Below, piece by piece: positions 1-7,815 of a stretch of DNA of 64,000 nt. Every line of letters begins with the position of its first letter. The stretch's first letter is position 1. The notes under the pieces were generated by a model, which ran no database searches, had not been told where the DNA came from, and was given only the letters and a program-made list of their open reading frames with translations. This DNA is from Streptomyces sp. A0642 (GTDB lineage Bacteria > Actinomycetota > Actinomycetes > Streptomycetales > Streptomycetaceae), in contig NZ_SSBL01000003.1 in assembly GCF_004795105.1 (NCBI RefSeq), forward strand, positions 434,001-498,000. The letters run 5' to 3'. A program made the translations under genes and the position numbers.

Positions 1-222
1 AGGGGCGTACTGACTCGGGTCAAGGACGACGGGACCGGCGCGCCCAGGTCGGAGGACGGCACCCGCGAACACTTCGGGGTCATCGAGATGCGGGAGAGGG
101 CCGAGACGGCAGGAGGCTGGTGGTCCATGCGGAGCCGGCCCGGTGCGGGCACGACGGTCGAGTTCTGGGTACCCGATCCCCATCCGCTACCCGACTCGAC
201 GCCGGTGGACGGTTCGCCGTGA
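1..222 (+). CDS. Sensor histidine kinase, C-terminal end (partial)
   Basis: Only the last 73 residues lie in the window, in frame from base 1. They contain the end of a GHKL ATPase domain: a DDGTG stretch (G1-box type), then HFGVIEMRERAE, the G2-type region that follows the lid in NarL-partner kinases, then GAGTTVEFWVP, the last strand. This is how two-component kinases of the HisKA_3 class usually end, so it probably autophosphorylates and passes phosphate to a response regulator. Its stop codon overlaps the GTG of the next gene by 4 bases, so the two are translationally coupled and probably cognate. The sensor part is outside the window and the signal cannot be judged. Confidence 0.8.
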   Translation, partial: RGVLTRVKDDGTGAPRSEDGTREHFGVIEMRERAETAGGWWSMRSRPGAGTTVEFWVPDPHPLPDSTPVDGSP

Positions 223-620
223 CAGAGGAGGCACCCGGCGGCTCCCCCGTCCCACCGCTCAGCGTGATCCTCTGCGACGACAACGTGATGCTTCTGGAGG
301 TCCTGGGCGAGGTCGTTCAGGCCCAGCCCGACCTCGAGGTCGTCGGCACCGCGCGCAACGACGAGCAGGCGCTGCAGTTGGCGAACCGGTATCGACCGGA
401 CCTCGTGATCCTGGACGTCCGCTTCCCCGGTGGGGGCCCCTCCGTCGCCAGGGACATCGCCCGGTGTTCCCCCGCCAGCAGAATCGTGGCGTTCTCCGCG
501 TACGACGACAAGGGCTCCGTCGAGAGGATGATGGACGCCGGTGTGTGCGGCTACGTACTCAAAGGCGCCAGCAACCGGGAACTTATCAGGGCCCTGCGCC
601 AAGCGGCGGCATCTCGATAG
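219..620 (+). CDS. Receiver-only response regulator (no output domain)
   Basis: 133 residues starting at a GTG that overlaps the kinase stop codon. The protein is a single receiver domain: acidic pair CDD near residue 20, phosphoacceptor aspartate in VILDVRFPGG, Ser/Thr switch in VAFSAYD and the conserved lysine in YVLKGAS. The usual LuxR-type helix-turn-helix of NarL/FixJ regulators is missing; the gene stops about ten residues after the receiver. It may act by protein contact, as a phosphate sink, or be a truncated gene. The sequence after the stop (622-737) shows no HTH coding in any frame that I can recognise. Coupling with the upstream kinase supports a working pair. Confidence 0.82.
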   Translation: MTEEAPGGSPVPPLSVILCDDNVMLLEVLGEVVQAQPDLEVVGTARNDEQALQLANRYRPDLVILDVRFPGGGPSVARDIARCSPASRIVAFSAYDDKGSVERMMDAGVCGYVLKGASNRELIRALRQAAASR

Positions 621-737
621 GGAGGGGCACGAGAACGGGCTGACGTGCTTTCAGGCTGCCCTGGAACCCCCCACCGTGTCCACGAGCGGGCGCCGAGAAC
701 GCGATCGCGTTCAGGCCGCCGACGGTGGTCGGTGTTG

Positions 738-777
738 CTAAGGGCTGTCCCGCCAGGAATTGCGGGACAGCCCTTAG
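738..777. repeat. Solo terminal-repeat remnant of the 168-bp element
   Basis: A 40-bp near-perfect palindrome starting CTAAGGGCTGTCCCGC and ending GCGGGACAGCCCTTAG. It is exactly the two ends of the 168-bp element at 9860 and 50332 joined together with the whole middle lost. It could form a stable hairpin and act as a terminator after the response regulator gene. Flanking bases are C-TA on the left and TA-G on the right, as in the other copies. Confidence 0.85.
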
Positions 778-879
778 GACCACCTTTGATCCGGTGCTCA
801 GACCCAGGGACCGTCAGCGTTGCCGGCGAGAGGATTCATGGCGTAGGGAACCCACCACACGCAGAATCCGGAGAACCTC

Positions 880-993
880 ATGAACGACATGCTGGCCAGG
901 TGCCTGACGGGCGGCGCGGGAATCGCCGCCGCCGTCGCTCTCCTCGTCGAAGTGCCCCTCTACTTCATCTATTCGGGTCCGCCACCAGACGGG
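880..993 (+). pseudogene. Truncated membrane protein, 5' fragment only
   Basis: A good ribosome site (GGAGA, 6 bases before the ATG) leads into MNDMLARCLTGGAG, then a hydrophobic segment ending in LYFIYSGPPPDG. This start resembles a family of small actinobacterial integral membrane proteins in which several more helices follow. Here, after about 37 residues the frame runs into low-complexity Arg/Gly-rich sequence and a tandem repeat, without any further membrane segment. I read it as a gene whose 3' part was lost by rearrangement. The open frame formally continues to 1335 but that part has no protein-like character. Confidence 0.5.
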
Positions 994-1107
994 GCCGTCG
1001 GGCGGTGCGACCTGGCACGGGCCGGACACCGAACGGAGCGGCGCGTACAGGGAGGTTCGGCCGAGGGGCTGAGGGCTGGGACAGGTCGCCGGTGCTGTGT
1101 TGCCGGT

Positions 1108-1205
1108 GGCCTGTTTGAGGTCCCCGGTCGCCTGTCGCCGGTCGTCCGTCACCGTTGGCCTGTCAGAGGTCCCCGGTCACCTGTCACCGGTCGTCCGTCA
1201 CCGGT
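1108..1205. repeat. Two tandem 49-bp direct repeats
   Basis: Positions 1108-1156 and 1157-1205 are copies of one unit beginning GGCCTGT and ending CCGTCACCG, with about five differences. Within each unit the shorter motif CCGGTC recurs. The array sits between the truncated membrane-protein fragment and the hydrolase gene and may be a by-product of the same rearrangement. Confidence 0.8.
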
Positions 1206-1298
1206 CCTGGGACGCTGGTGGATTCACCGATGGCAGCCCGCCCCGGCCCGTCGAGACTGCGGTCAGCCCATTGGGACACGCATTCACGGAGGCCATCC

Positions 1299-2834
1299 AT
1301 GCGCATGCTTGCTCGGTTATCCCGGCGGTCACTGACCGCCACCACGCTGGGGGCGCTGCTCTGCGGCGCGCTCTTCGCCGTCGCCCCGCCGGCCGCCCCG
1401 GCCGAGGCTTCCGCCGCCGCGGCTGCGAGCCCCACGGTCACTCTCCCGCCCACCGGCACTCACGGCTTCCCGTTCCTCGCCGCGGCGGAGGACCTCGGCT
1501 CGTTCGGCTACGCGGAGAGCGAGTACTTCATCTCGGGCACCGCCACGTCCTACGCCAAGTCGGGCCTGTGGACGTCGGACGGCCGATGGAACGTCCGAGC
1601 GTCGGGCACCGCCCCGTACAAGAGCCGCCTGCTGGTGCGCCGCCCCGCCGATCCGGCGAAGTTCAACGGCACGGTGGTCGTGGAGTGGCTCAACGTCAGC
1701 GGCCAGCTCGACCTCTCTCCGGACTACTGGTTCGAGCGCGAGGAACTGCTGCGCGAGGGCTACGCCTGGGTCGGCGTCTCGGCCCAGGCCGTAGGGGTCA
1801 ACGGCGGGCGGGGCGAGATCAAGGGCCTCAAGGGCTGGGACCCGGCCCGGTACGGCAGTCTCGTCCACCCGGGGGACGCCTTCGCCTACGACATCTTCTC
1901 CCAGGCGGGCCAGGCACTACGCGCCCCGAACGGGCTGAGCCCGCTCGGCGGGCTCCCGGTCCGGACGTTGCTCGCCGACGGCGAGTCGCAGTCGGCGGGC
2001 TTCATGACGACGTACGTCAACGCGGTCCAGCCGGTGTCCAAGGTCTACGACGGCTTCATGGTGCACAGCAACAGCGCGATCGCCTCGCCCATCAGCGGCG
2101 TACTCGCCGACACCCTGCTGATGCCCAACCCGTCGCGGATCAGAAGCGACCTGGCGGTGCCGACGTTCGTCGTGCTCACGGAGACGGATGTGCCGGCCGC
2201 TGCGATCGCCCGGCAGCCGGATACCACCAGCGTCGTGCACTGGGAGCTGGCCGGGACCGCGCACGGCGATCAGTGGGCCTTCGATCTCGGCGGCCCCACG
2301 CTGCAGAAGTCCGCGGGCGCGGCCGCGCCGTCGGCCGACTGTGCCGCCGGGTCGGCTCCATTCAACGACGGGCCCGGCCACTGGGCGATGAACGCCGCAC
2401 TGCGCCACCTGGCCGTCTGGGCGCGGGGCGGTGCGCGGCCGCCGAGCGGCCAGCCGTTGAACACCGTCCTGCGCGACCCTGCCACCGGCCTGGCCACCGG
2501 GGGTGTCCGCCTCCCGGACGTCACGGTGCCCACCCGCACGCTCACCGGCTCGCGTGACACCACTGGCAGCGGCATCTTCTGCGGTCTGTACGGCGCCCGC
2601 GATCCGTGGAACGGCGACGCCGACGCCTGGGACCGGCACGACGACGGCGATCCGTCCGACCCCTTCTTCCCCGCCACGGCCGAGCCGGTGCTCAGCCGGC
2701 TCTACCCGACGCACGCCGACTATGTGGGCAAGGTGCGCACGGCCGCGCAGAGGTCCGTCGACGCCGGGTACTTGCTGCCGGAGGACGGGGCCGCGGTCGT
2801 CGATGCCGCGGAGGATTCGGGAATCGGCGGCTGA
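1299..2834 (+). CDS. Secreted alpha/beta hydrolase (Abhydrolase_10-like)
   Basis: 511 residues. The ATG at 1299 is preceded by GGAGG and begins a classic export signal: RLSRR, a hydrophobic core, then an AEASA cleavage region near residue 36. The mature protein has a nucleophile elbow G-E-S-Q-S with Ser230 and a likely catalytic His322 in GTAHGDQ, which fits the alpha/beta hydrolase domain family found in secreted actinobacterial proteins of about this length. Substrate unknown; an esterase or similar role outside the cell is probable. Codon 7 is TTA, the rare leucine codon read by the bldA tRNA, so translation may be tied to development. No partner gene is obvious nearby. Confidence 0.85.
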   Translation: MRMLARLSRRSLTATTLGALLCGALFAVAPPAAPAEASAAAAASPTVTLPPTGTHGFPFLAAAEDLGSFGYAESEYFISGTATSYAKSGLWTSDGRWNVRASGTAPYKSRLLVRRPADPAKFNGTVVVEWLNVSGQLDLSPDYWFEREELLREGYAWVGVSAQAVGVNGGRGEIKGLKGWDPARYGSLVHPGDAFAYDIFSQAGQALRAPNGLSPLGGLPVRTLLADGESQSAGFMTTYVNAVQPVSKVYDGFMVHSNSAIASPISGVLADTLLMPNPSRIRSDLAVPTFVVLTETDVPAAAIARQPDTTSVVHWELAGTAHGDQWAFDLGGPTLQKSAGAAAPSADCAAGSAPFNDGPGHWAMNAALRHLAVWARGGARPPSGQPLNTVLRDPATGLATGGVRLPDVTVPTRTLTGSRDTTGSGIFCGLYGARDPWNGDADAWDRHDDGDPSDPFFPATAEPVLSRLYPTHADYVGKVRTAAQRSVDAGYLLPEDGAAVVDAAEDSGIGG

Positions 2835-3060
2835 CCCGCAGCACTCGGTAATCGGCGGCTGACCCACCAGCAGCCGGGCCGTCCGCTACCCCTGCCCCGG
2901 TACCACCGCGGCTCGGGGCAGCGGACGGCGTCCGGCTGCGGTGCGTTGGCGCTCCCCTCGGTTCCAGGACCTTCAAGCGATGGGGCGACGGTGGCCTTCT
3001 TGATGTCCGGTCGGTGCACATCAACGTGCGGCCCGCACAGCCCCGTTACCATCACGGCGC

Positions 3061-3507
3061 TCACCAGGTGGAGAGCGCTCCCACGGCCGCACAGACGTGG
3101 CCCGGTCCGCCCCGCGATCGCCTCCCGGCGCACCACCAGGAGATCAGCCCCTCCACGTCGCGCGCATGCATGCCCAGGTTGTGTTCGGCGCACAGAGGCC
3201 ACGCCTGCCACAGACGCTCAGCGACGGTTTCCTGCGCGGCCTCGGCCACGATCGCCAAGGCATGGGGGGAGTCTTCTGCCGTCTTCGGGTACAGATGACT
3301 GCCGTGCCACTCGCCGTTGGCCAGGGCAACGTAGACACACTCCGGCTCGCCGGCCTCGTAGGAGGGCTGGGCCAGCAGTTGCAGGGGTCCGTGCTCAGGA
3401 AGAGTCACGGCCACGTCCTGGTTGAGGACCGCGAGAGCCCCGTCCCACAAGGGGTACGCGCCCCGTGGGACACGACGGACGTCGGATTGATCGAAGAGCG
3501 CGTGCAC
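3061..3507 (-). CDS. Conserved hypothetical protein
   Basis: 148 residues from a GTG placed nine bases after a GGGAGG site; an in-frame ATG three codons upstream (3516) sits right on that site and is less likely. The C-terminal half reads WQAWPLCAEHNLGMHARDV, then WWCAGRRSRGGPGHVCAAVGAL, a pattern of W, C and H residues typical of a small actinobacterial protein of unknown function. No signal peptide or membrane segment. It stands alone with unrelated neighbours; I do not recognise a function. Confidence 0.7.
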   Translation of the reverse strand: MHALFDQSDVRRVPRGAYPLWDGALAVLNQDVAVTLPEHGPLQLLAQPSYEAGEPECVYVALANGEWHGSHLYPKTAEDSPHALAIVAEAAQETVAERLWQAWPLCAEHNLGMHARDVEGLISWWCAGRRSRGGPGHVCAAVGALSTW

Positions 3508-4022
3508 GGGGCCCATCCTCCCTTACGGACGCCCGACCTCAATCGCGCACGAAGTCGTCAGCGGGACGGCGTTGACCCGCGGTCATCCGCCGTACGCCGA
3601 TGGGCGGCAGTCCAGGGTGAGCAGGCTTCGTGAGTCTCGTCGCGGCTCTCGCGGCGAAGCGGCGAGCGACGGGCCCGGGACGGCCGTGCAGCTGAGCAAA
3701 TGCCCCCTCCGCGACCCGGCTCTGGGCTGCGGTGGCCGGAGCCGTACTCCCTGCCACGGGGGCGAGGACAGGCTTCACGCCGGGATCCCTGACCAGCCGG
3801 CAGCACTGCGGTGCTCCCGCGTCCGCCTTCCGGGCGGCTCGGGAGTGCGGTCTGGCTGGTGCGTTGGTCGATGAGAGCCGGGCCGGCCCGGTCCGGAGCA
3901 GGCCGCACAAGCCTTTCGATGTGCCGGGTGGGTGGAGACCTCGCCGGTGCTGCGAAGCCGTCAGGTGGCCCGCCCTGTTGCAGGTGCACATGAGGCCCCT
4001 GGTGCCGGGTACCCATGTGGTC
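3508..4022. other. Intergenic region, no gene recognised
   Basis: About 515 bases between the hypothetical protein and the ZIP permease. Open frames exist on both strands because of the high GC content, but none has a ribosome site or protein-like composition. Promoters for the two divergent genes must lie here; I could not assign them. Confidence 0.6.
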
Positions 4023-4784
4023 ATGACAGAAGTGGTTCAGGCGGGTATGTGGGGGCTGGTGGCGGGCTCGGCGCTGCTGGTCGGGGCGGCGGCCGGATAC
4101 GGCTTGCGGGTTCCGCAGAAGGTGATCGCGACGGTGATGGCCTTCGGGGCCGGGGTCCTGTTGTCCGCGGTCAGCTTCGAACTGGTCGGGGAAGCGTACG
4201 AGCAGGCGGGACTCACGCCCGCGGCGGTCGGCACGCTGGCTGGTGCCCTGGCCTACACCGGCGGCAACATGTGGCTGGCGGGCCGGGGCGCTCGGCACCG
4301 CAAACGATCCGGCCACCAGAAGGAGCAGGCCCAGCCCTCCGAAGCCCAGCAAAGCGGCTCGGGCCTCGCACTGGCCTTTGGTGCGCTGCTCGACGGCGTG
4401 CCTGAGTCGGCGGTCATCGGTGTGAGCCTGCTCGACGGGGGAGCGGTGAGCATGGTGACCGTGGCGGCGGTCTTCATCAGCAATGTCCCCGAAGGCCTGT
4501 CCAGTTCCGCCGGAATGAAGAAGGCCGGCCGCGGCAAGGCCTACGTCTTCGGGGTGTGGGGTGCCATCGCCGCCGCCAGCACCCTCTCCGCGGTCCTCGG
4601 CTACAGCGTGATCGGCGGCTTCTCCCCAGCGGTGATCGCCGGTGTGACCGCCGTCGCCGCCGGAGCCATCCTCGCGATGGTCGCCGACACGATGATCCCC
4701 GAAGCGTTCCAGGACGCCCACCTGGCCATCGGCCTCGTCACGGTAAGCGGCTTCCTCGTCTCCTTCGCCCTTTCCCACACCTGA
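4023..4784 (+). CDS. ZIP family divalent metal permease
   Basis: 253 residues, nearly all hydrophobic helices, matching the usual ZIP length. The signature metal-site helices are visible: FGALLDGVPESAVIG and VFISNVPEGLSSS, with the paired N/D-x-P-E motifs of ZIP helices 4 and 5. A hydrophilic loop rich in Lys, Gln and Ser (about residues 93-115) precedes helix 4. It probably imports zinc or a similar divalent metal through the cell membrane. The start chosen is the ATG opening MTEVVQAG; an in-frame ATG at 3990 is an alternative since neither has a strong ribosome site. Monocistronic. Confidence 0.85.
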   Translation: MTEVVQAGMWGLVAGSALLVGAAAGYGLRVPQKVIATVMAFGAGVLLSAVSFELVGEAYEQAGLTPAAVGTLAGALAYTGGNMWLAGRGARHRKRSGHQKEQAQPSEAQQSGSGLALAFGALLDGVPESAVIGVSLLDGGAVSMVTVAAVFISNVPEGLSSSAGMKKAGRGKAYVFGVWGAIAAASTLSAVLGYSVIGGFSPAVIAGVTAVAAGAILAMVADTMIPEAFQDAHLAIGLVTVSGFLVSFALSHT

Positions 4785-4806
4785 CCACGCCGCCTACGGT
4801 GTGGTC
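4783..4806 (+). terminator. Candidate hairpin after the ZIP gene
   Basis: GACCAC at 4783-4788 pairs exactly with GTGGTC at 4801-4806 across a 12-base loop, beginning in the stop codon of the ZIP gene. No T-tract follows, as is common in this GC range. Confidence 0.3.
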
Positions 4807-5103
4807 GCCACGGACGGGGCCCTGCTCACGGCCCCCGCCTGTTAACGCCAGTGGAGGGGATCCCGTGCAGGCGAGGATCCGGTCTGTTCCCGACACACGG
4901 GACAGGGGACAGCGGACGACTCGCGCTCGCCACTGCGGACCGGATCGCCCTGCAGGTGGGAGGTGTTGATCGGGCTTTCCTCCGCCGCGGAGATCGTGGC
5001 CGACGCCTCCTTTGGCCACGCGGAAAAGGGCCGGCTTGAAGCTCGCAGGACGGGGTAGTGGGGTGGTGCTGCGGTCTGCAGCAGCCAGCCAGACGGGAGA
5101 TTC
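4807..5103. other. Intergenic region, nothing recognised
   Basis: Spacer before the anti-sigma-type ATPase gene. A GGGAG ribosome site is present just before 5104; no conserved promoter or coding sequence could be assigned. Confidence 0.5.
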
Positions 5104-5589
5104 ATGTACCAGCAGGAGGTTGACGACAGCACGGATGAAAGGCGCGGCAAAACAGGCACCATGCGCAGCAGTGCGGCGTACGACATGGCTTCCGGCGAGA
5201 TCGCCCGTGCCCGCGGGTTCGTGCGGGACTTCCTCGCGCAGGCCCACCTCCTCCACGGCTGGCCGGTGTCCGACCGGGCGACGGACGTCGCGCAGTTGGT
5301 GGTCAGTGAACTTGCGACCAACGTCTGCAAGTACGCTCCGGGTCCGTGTCTGCTGGACCTCGAATCCGACGGGATCACGCTGAGCATCACCATGTGGGAC
5401 TCCGGCGCCGTGCTTCCCGCCGCTTCCGCCACCGACCCGACTCGCGTCGGTCAGCACGGCTTGGAACTCGTCCTCATGGTCTGCCAGAGCTTCGAGATCC
5501 GCCGTGAACCAGTCGGGAAGCGGCTGGTCGTCCGCCTTTCCCTTCTCGACAGCGCCGACCTGAATCCCGGCGGTCACACGGCCTGGTAG
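5104..5589 (+). CDS. ATP-binding anti-sigma regulatory factor (RsbW/SpoIIAB-like)
   Basis: 161 residues. A single HATPase_c domain: N-box ELATNVCKYAPG near residue 80, the G1-type aspartate in MWDSGAV, and the final GKRLVVRLSL strand; GQHGLELVLMVC is the G2 equivalent. Single-domain kinases of this kind are abundant in Streptomyces and act on STAS antagonists or sigma factors in partner-switching. No sigma factor or antagonist gene adjoins it, so its target is unknown; the STAS and SpoIIE genes elsewhere in the window are possible but unproven partners. Start: ATG nine bases after GGGAG. Confidence 0.85.
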   Translation: MYQQEVDDSTDERRGKTGTMRSSAAYDMASGEIARARGFVRDFLAQAHLLHGWPVSDRATDVAQLVVSELATNVCKYAPGPCLLDLESDGITLSITMWDSGAVLPAASATDPTRVGQHGLELVLMVCQSFEIRREPVGKRLVVRLSLLDSADLNPGGHTAW

Positions 5590-6039
5590 AGCTCCGCTGA
5601 GCTGTAACCCCAGGCGCTCACCGGGCCCGCGCACGGCCCGTGACCGAGCCGACCCGGGCGAGACGCCGGGGGAGAGCCCTGGCCGCACCCCTGGGGGAGG
5701 TGATGCGGGGTGGGAGCGCCTGGCCGTTCGCGCGGCGGTTTCACCAGCGCGAGCCACCTGACTGCACTGGGGGCAATGGCCGTCCCATGTCCCTGCTCAT
5801 CACCGCTCGACAGCAGGCAGACTGCTCCCGTTTCGTGCCTGTGCTTGAGGAGATCCGCGTTCCACGCGTCGGCCCCCCCCGCCCTGCTCGGCGCGAAAGC
5901 CCGGCGACCTGCGGATGTGGACATCCGGGGGCACGCTCAGCGGCGGGTCGGATCGTGCAGTTGCCGGCGTGCTGAGCTGGGCTGCCTGCGGTGAAGAGAT
6001 CGCCGAGGCAGCCCGTGAGCGAGTCGTCGGATCGCCGGT
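5590..6039. other. Intergenic region between convergent genes, nothing recognised
   Basis: About 450 bases between the ends of two convergent genes. Several open frames on both strands lack ribosome sites and protein-like composition. I saw no repeat or clear terminator. Confidence 0.5.
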
Positions 6040-7743
6040 TCAGTTCAAGGAGTTGTACGTGTTCCAGCCGCTGCCGATCCTGGTGCGGGCTGCGAACGGG
6101 GCGGAGGCCTTGCCGGTGCCGCGGTAGAGCCACAGCGTTCCCGCCGTGTCACGGGCGACGGCATCGGGCTTGCCGTCAGCAGTCAGGTCACCCGTGGCGG
6201 TGAGCTGGTTGTAGGTGTTCCACCCGGCACCGACCTTGCTGCGGGTCGCGAAGGGGGCGGAGGCCTTGCCGGTGCCGCGGTACAGCCACAGTGTCCCGGC
6301 GTTGTCACGGGCGATGAGGTCGGGGTTGCCGTCTGCTGTCAGGTCGGCGGTGCCGGCGAGCCGACTGTAGGAGTTCCACCCCTTGCCTATCATGGCGCGC
6401 GTGGCGAAGGGAGTGGTGCTGTTGCCGGTTCCGCGGTAGAGCCACAGCGTCCCGGCCGTGTCGCGGGCGATGAGGTCGGGCTTGCCGTCGGCGGTGAGGT
6501 CCCCGGCCCCGTTGAGCTGGTTGTAGGTGTTCCAGCCGCCGCCGACGCGGACCTTCGCCGCGAACGGGCCGGCGCTCTTGGCCTGGTGGTACCACAGGGT
6601 TCCGGAGGCGTCGCGGCCGACGAGGCCGCCGGCCACCTTGTCGGATGACCACGGTGCCAGTTTGGTGAGGACGTTGTAGGTCTGCCAGCCGCTGCTGACT
6701 AGGCTGCGGGTGCGGAAGGGCGCGGCCCCGTTGCCGGTGCCTTGGTACAGCCACAGCTTGCCCGCTGTGTCACGGGCCAGGAGCGAGTGACGCTCCCGCA
6801 CGGGAAGGCCGTTGACGGCGAAGACGGCGTCTGCGGTCAGGTCGTCCCGGCCCCAGGAGTACACCCGATACGAGGCGTGGGCCTGGATGTGCCAGCTTTC
6901 CGTGCCGGGCGCCGAGGTGAGCGTGTAGGTGATCTCGGTGTCACCGGGCGTCAGATCGCACGTGAGCAGGACGATCCCCAGGGTCAGCGAATCGTTCCGG
7001 TGGGTACAACTCGCGGACTCTCCTGCCGTCACCGATGTCACGCGGATATCGACCCCGTGGCTGCTCCATCCGTACTGCTCGGGCGCGGGGCCGAACCACA
7101 GATCCAGGTGCCCGCCGTCGACTGCGTGCACGCGCAGTGTCTGGGGCGACGACTTGCCGGCCTCGATGTCGGGGGCGTTGAAGGCGAGGCTGTTCTGAGC
7201 GACGTGCTCGGGCCTCTTCACAGTGAACGTCCCGGCGCCGTGCGTGCCGTCAGCCGGTGTGGCGCCGGCGGTCTGTGCGGCCTGAACAGCGGCGGTGAGG
7301 TCGGCGCCGGTCGGTGCGTAGACGGCGCCGTAGTAGCCCATGGTGTCGTGAGGCGTGTCCGCGGGGATGGTGACGACCGGAGCGAAGTGGTCACGGTCGC
7401 CGCTGACCCGGCACAGGTAGACGGCAATGGCCTGCGGGGCGGGTGTGCAGACCTTCTGGGCCCCGAAGGTGAGGCCTGCGGGGAGTCCGGCACCGTCACC
7501 GGGAGTGCCGGTGAGCGGCTTGGTGGCGTATGCGTAGACCATGGTGCCGTCCAGGACGGGCCCGGGCGCGGCCGCACCGGCCCCCCAGGTGCTATCCGGC
7601 CTCAGGACGACATTGTTCACGTGAACGATGGGGAGGTCCTGGGCGACCGCAGGTGCGGGAGTGATGCCGGTGGCGGCTGCCACAAGCGCACTGAGGGAAC
7701 CTCCGACAGCGGCCACGCGGCCGATGTGCTTGTGTCTGGGCAT
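6040..7743 (-). CDS. Secreted FG-GAP/VCBS-like repeat protein
   Basis: 567 residues from the ATG of MPRHKHIGRVAAVGG, which follows AAGGA; an open extension upstream has no ribosome site. A signal peptide ends near APAVAQ. The N-terminal half (about 40-300) is a unique domain with threonine-rich beta-strand character. The C-terminal half contains five repeats of about 50 residues reading ARDTAGTLWLYRGTG..PF.TR..IG.GWNTYN.L, with GDLTADGKPDLIA calcium-type loops, as in FG-GAP beta-propeller blades of Streptomyces exoproteins. Probably an extracellular carbohydrate- or surface-binding protein; no catalytic site recognised. Confidence 0.82.
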   Translation of the reverse strand: MPRHKHIGRVAAVGGSLSALVAAATGITPAPAVAQDLPIVHVNNVVLRPDSTWGAGAAAPGPVLDGTMVYAYATKPLTGTPGDGAGLPAGLTFGAQKVCTPAPQAIAVYLCRVSGDRDHFAPVVTIPADTPHDTMGYYGAVYAPTGADLTAAVQAAQTAGATPADGTHGAGTFTVKRPEHVAQNSLAFNAPDIEAGKSSPQTLRVHAVDGGHLDLWFGPAPEQYGWSSHGVDIRVTSVTAGESASCTHRNDSLTLGIVLLTCDLTPGDTEITYTLTSAPGTESWHIQAHASYRVYSWGRDDLTADAVFAVNGLPVRERHSLLARDTAGKLWLYQGTGNGAAPFRTRSLVSSGWQTYNVLTKLAPWSSDKVAGGLVGRDASGTLWYHQAKSAGPFAAKVRVGGGWNTYNQLNGAGDLTADGKPDLIARDTAGTLWLYRGTGNSTTPFATRAMIGKGWNSYSRLAGTADLTADGNPDLIARDNAGTLWLYRGTGKASAPFATRSKVGAGWNTYNQLTATGDLTADGKPDAVARDTAGTLWLYRGTGKASAPFAARTRIGSGWNTYNSLN

Positions 7744-7815
7744 GTCTGTCCTTGGAGAGTAGGAGGCTGCGCAGCCCGACACCATGGCCAACGGGGCGGT
7801 GAGGGCAACGCGAGG

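Noticed and set aside
796..879. 28-codon minus-strand frame (MRFSGFCVWWVPYAMN...)
   Set aside because: No ribosome site or known relative, and it overlaps the start of a plus-strand gene fragment.
3558..4778. Long minus-strand frame covering the ZIP gene
   Set aside because: It is His/Gly/Arg-rich shadow sequence; the ZIP permease on the plus strand explains the region.
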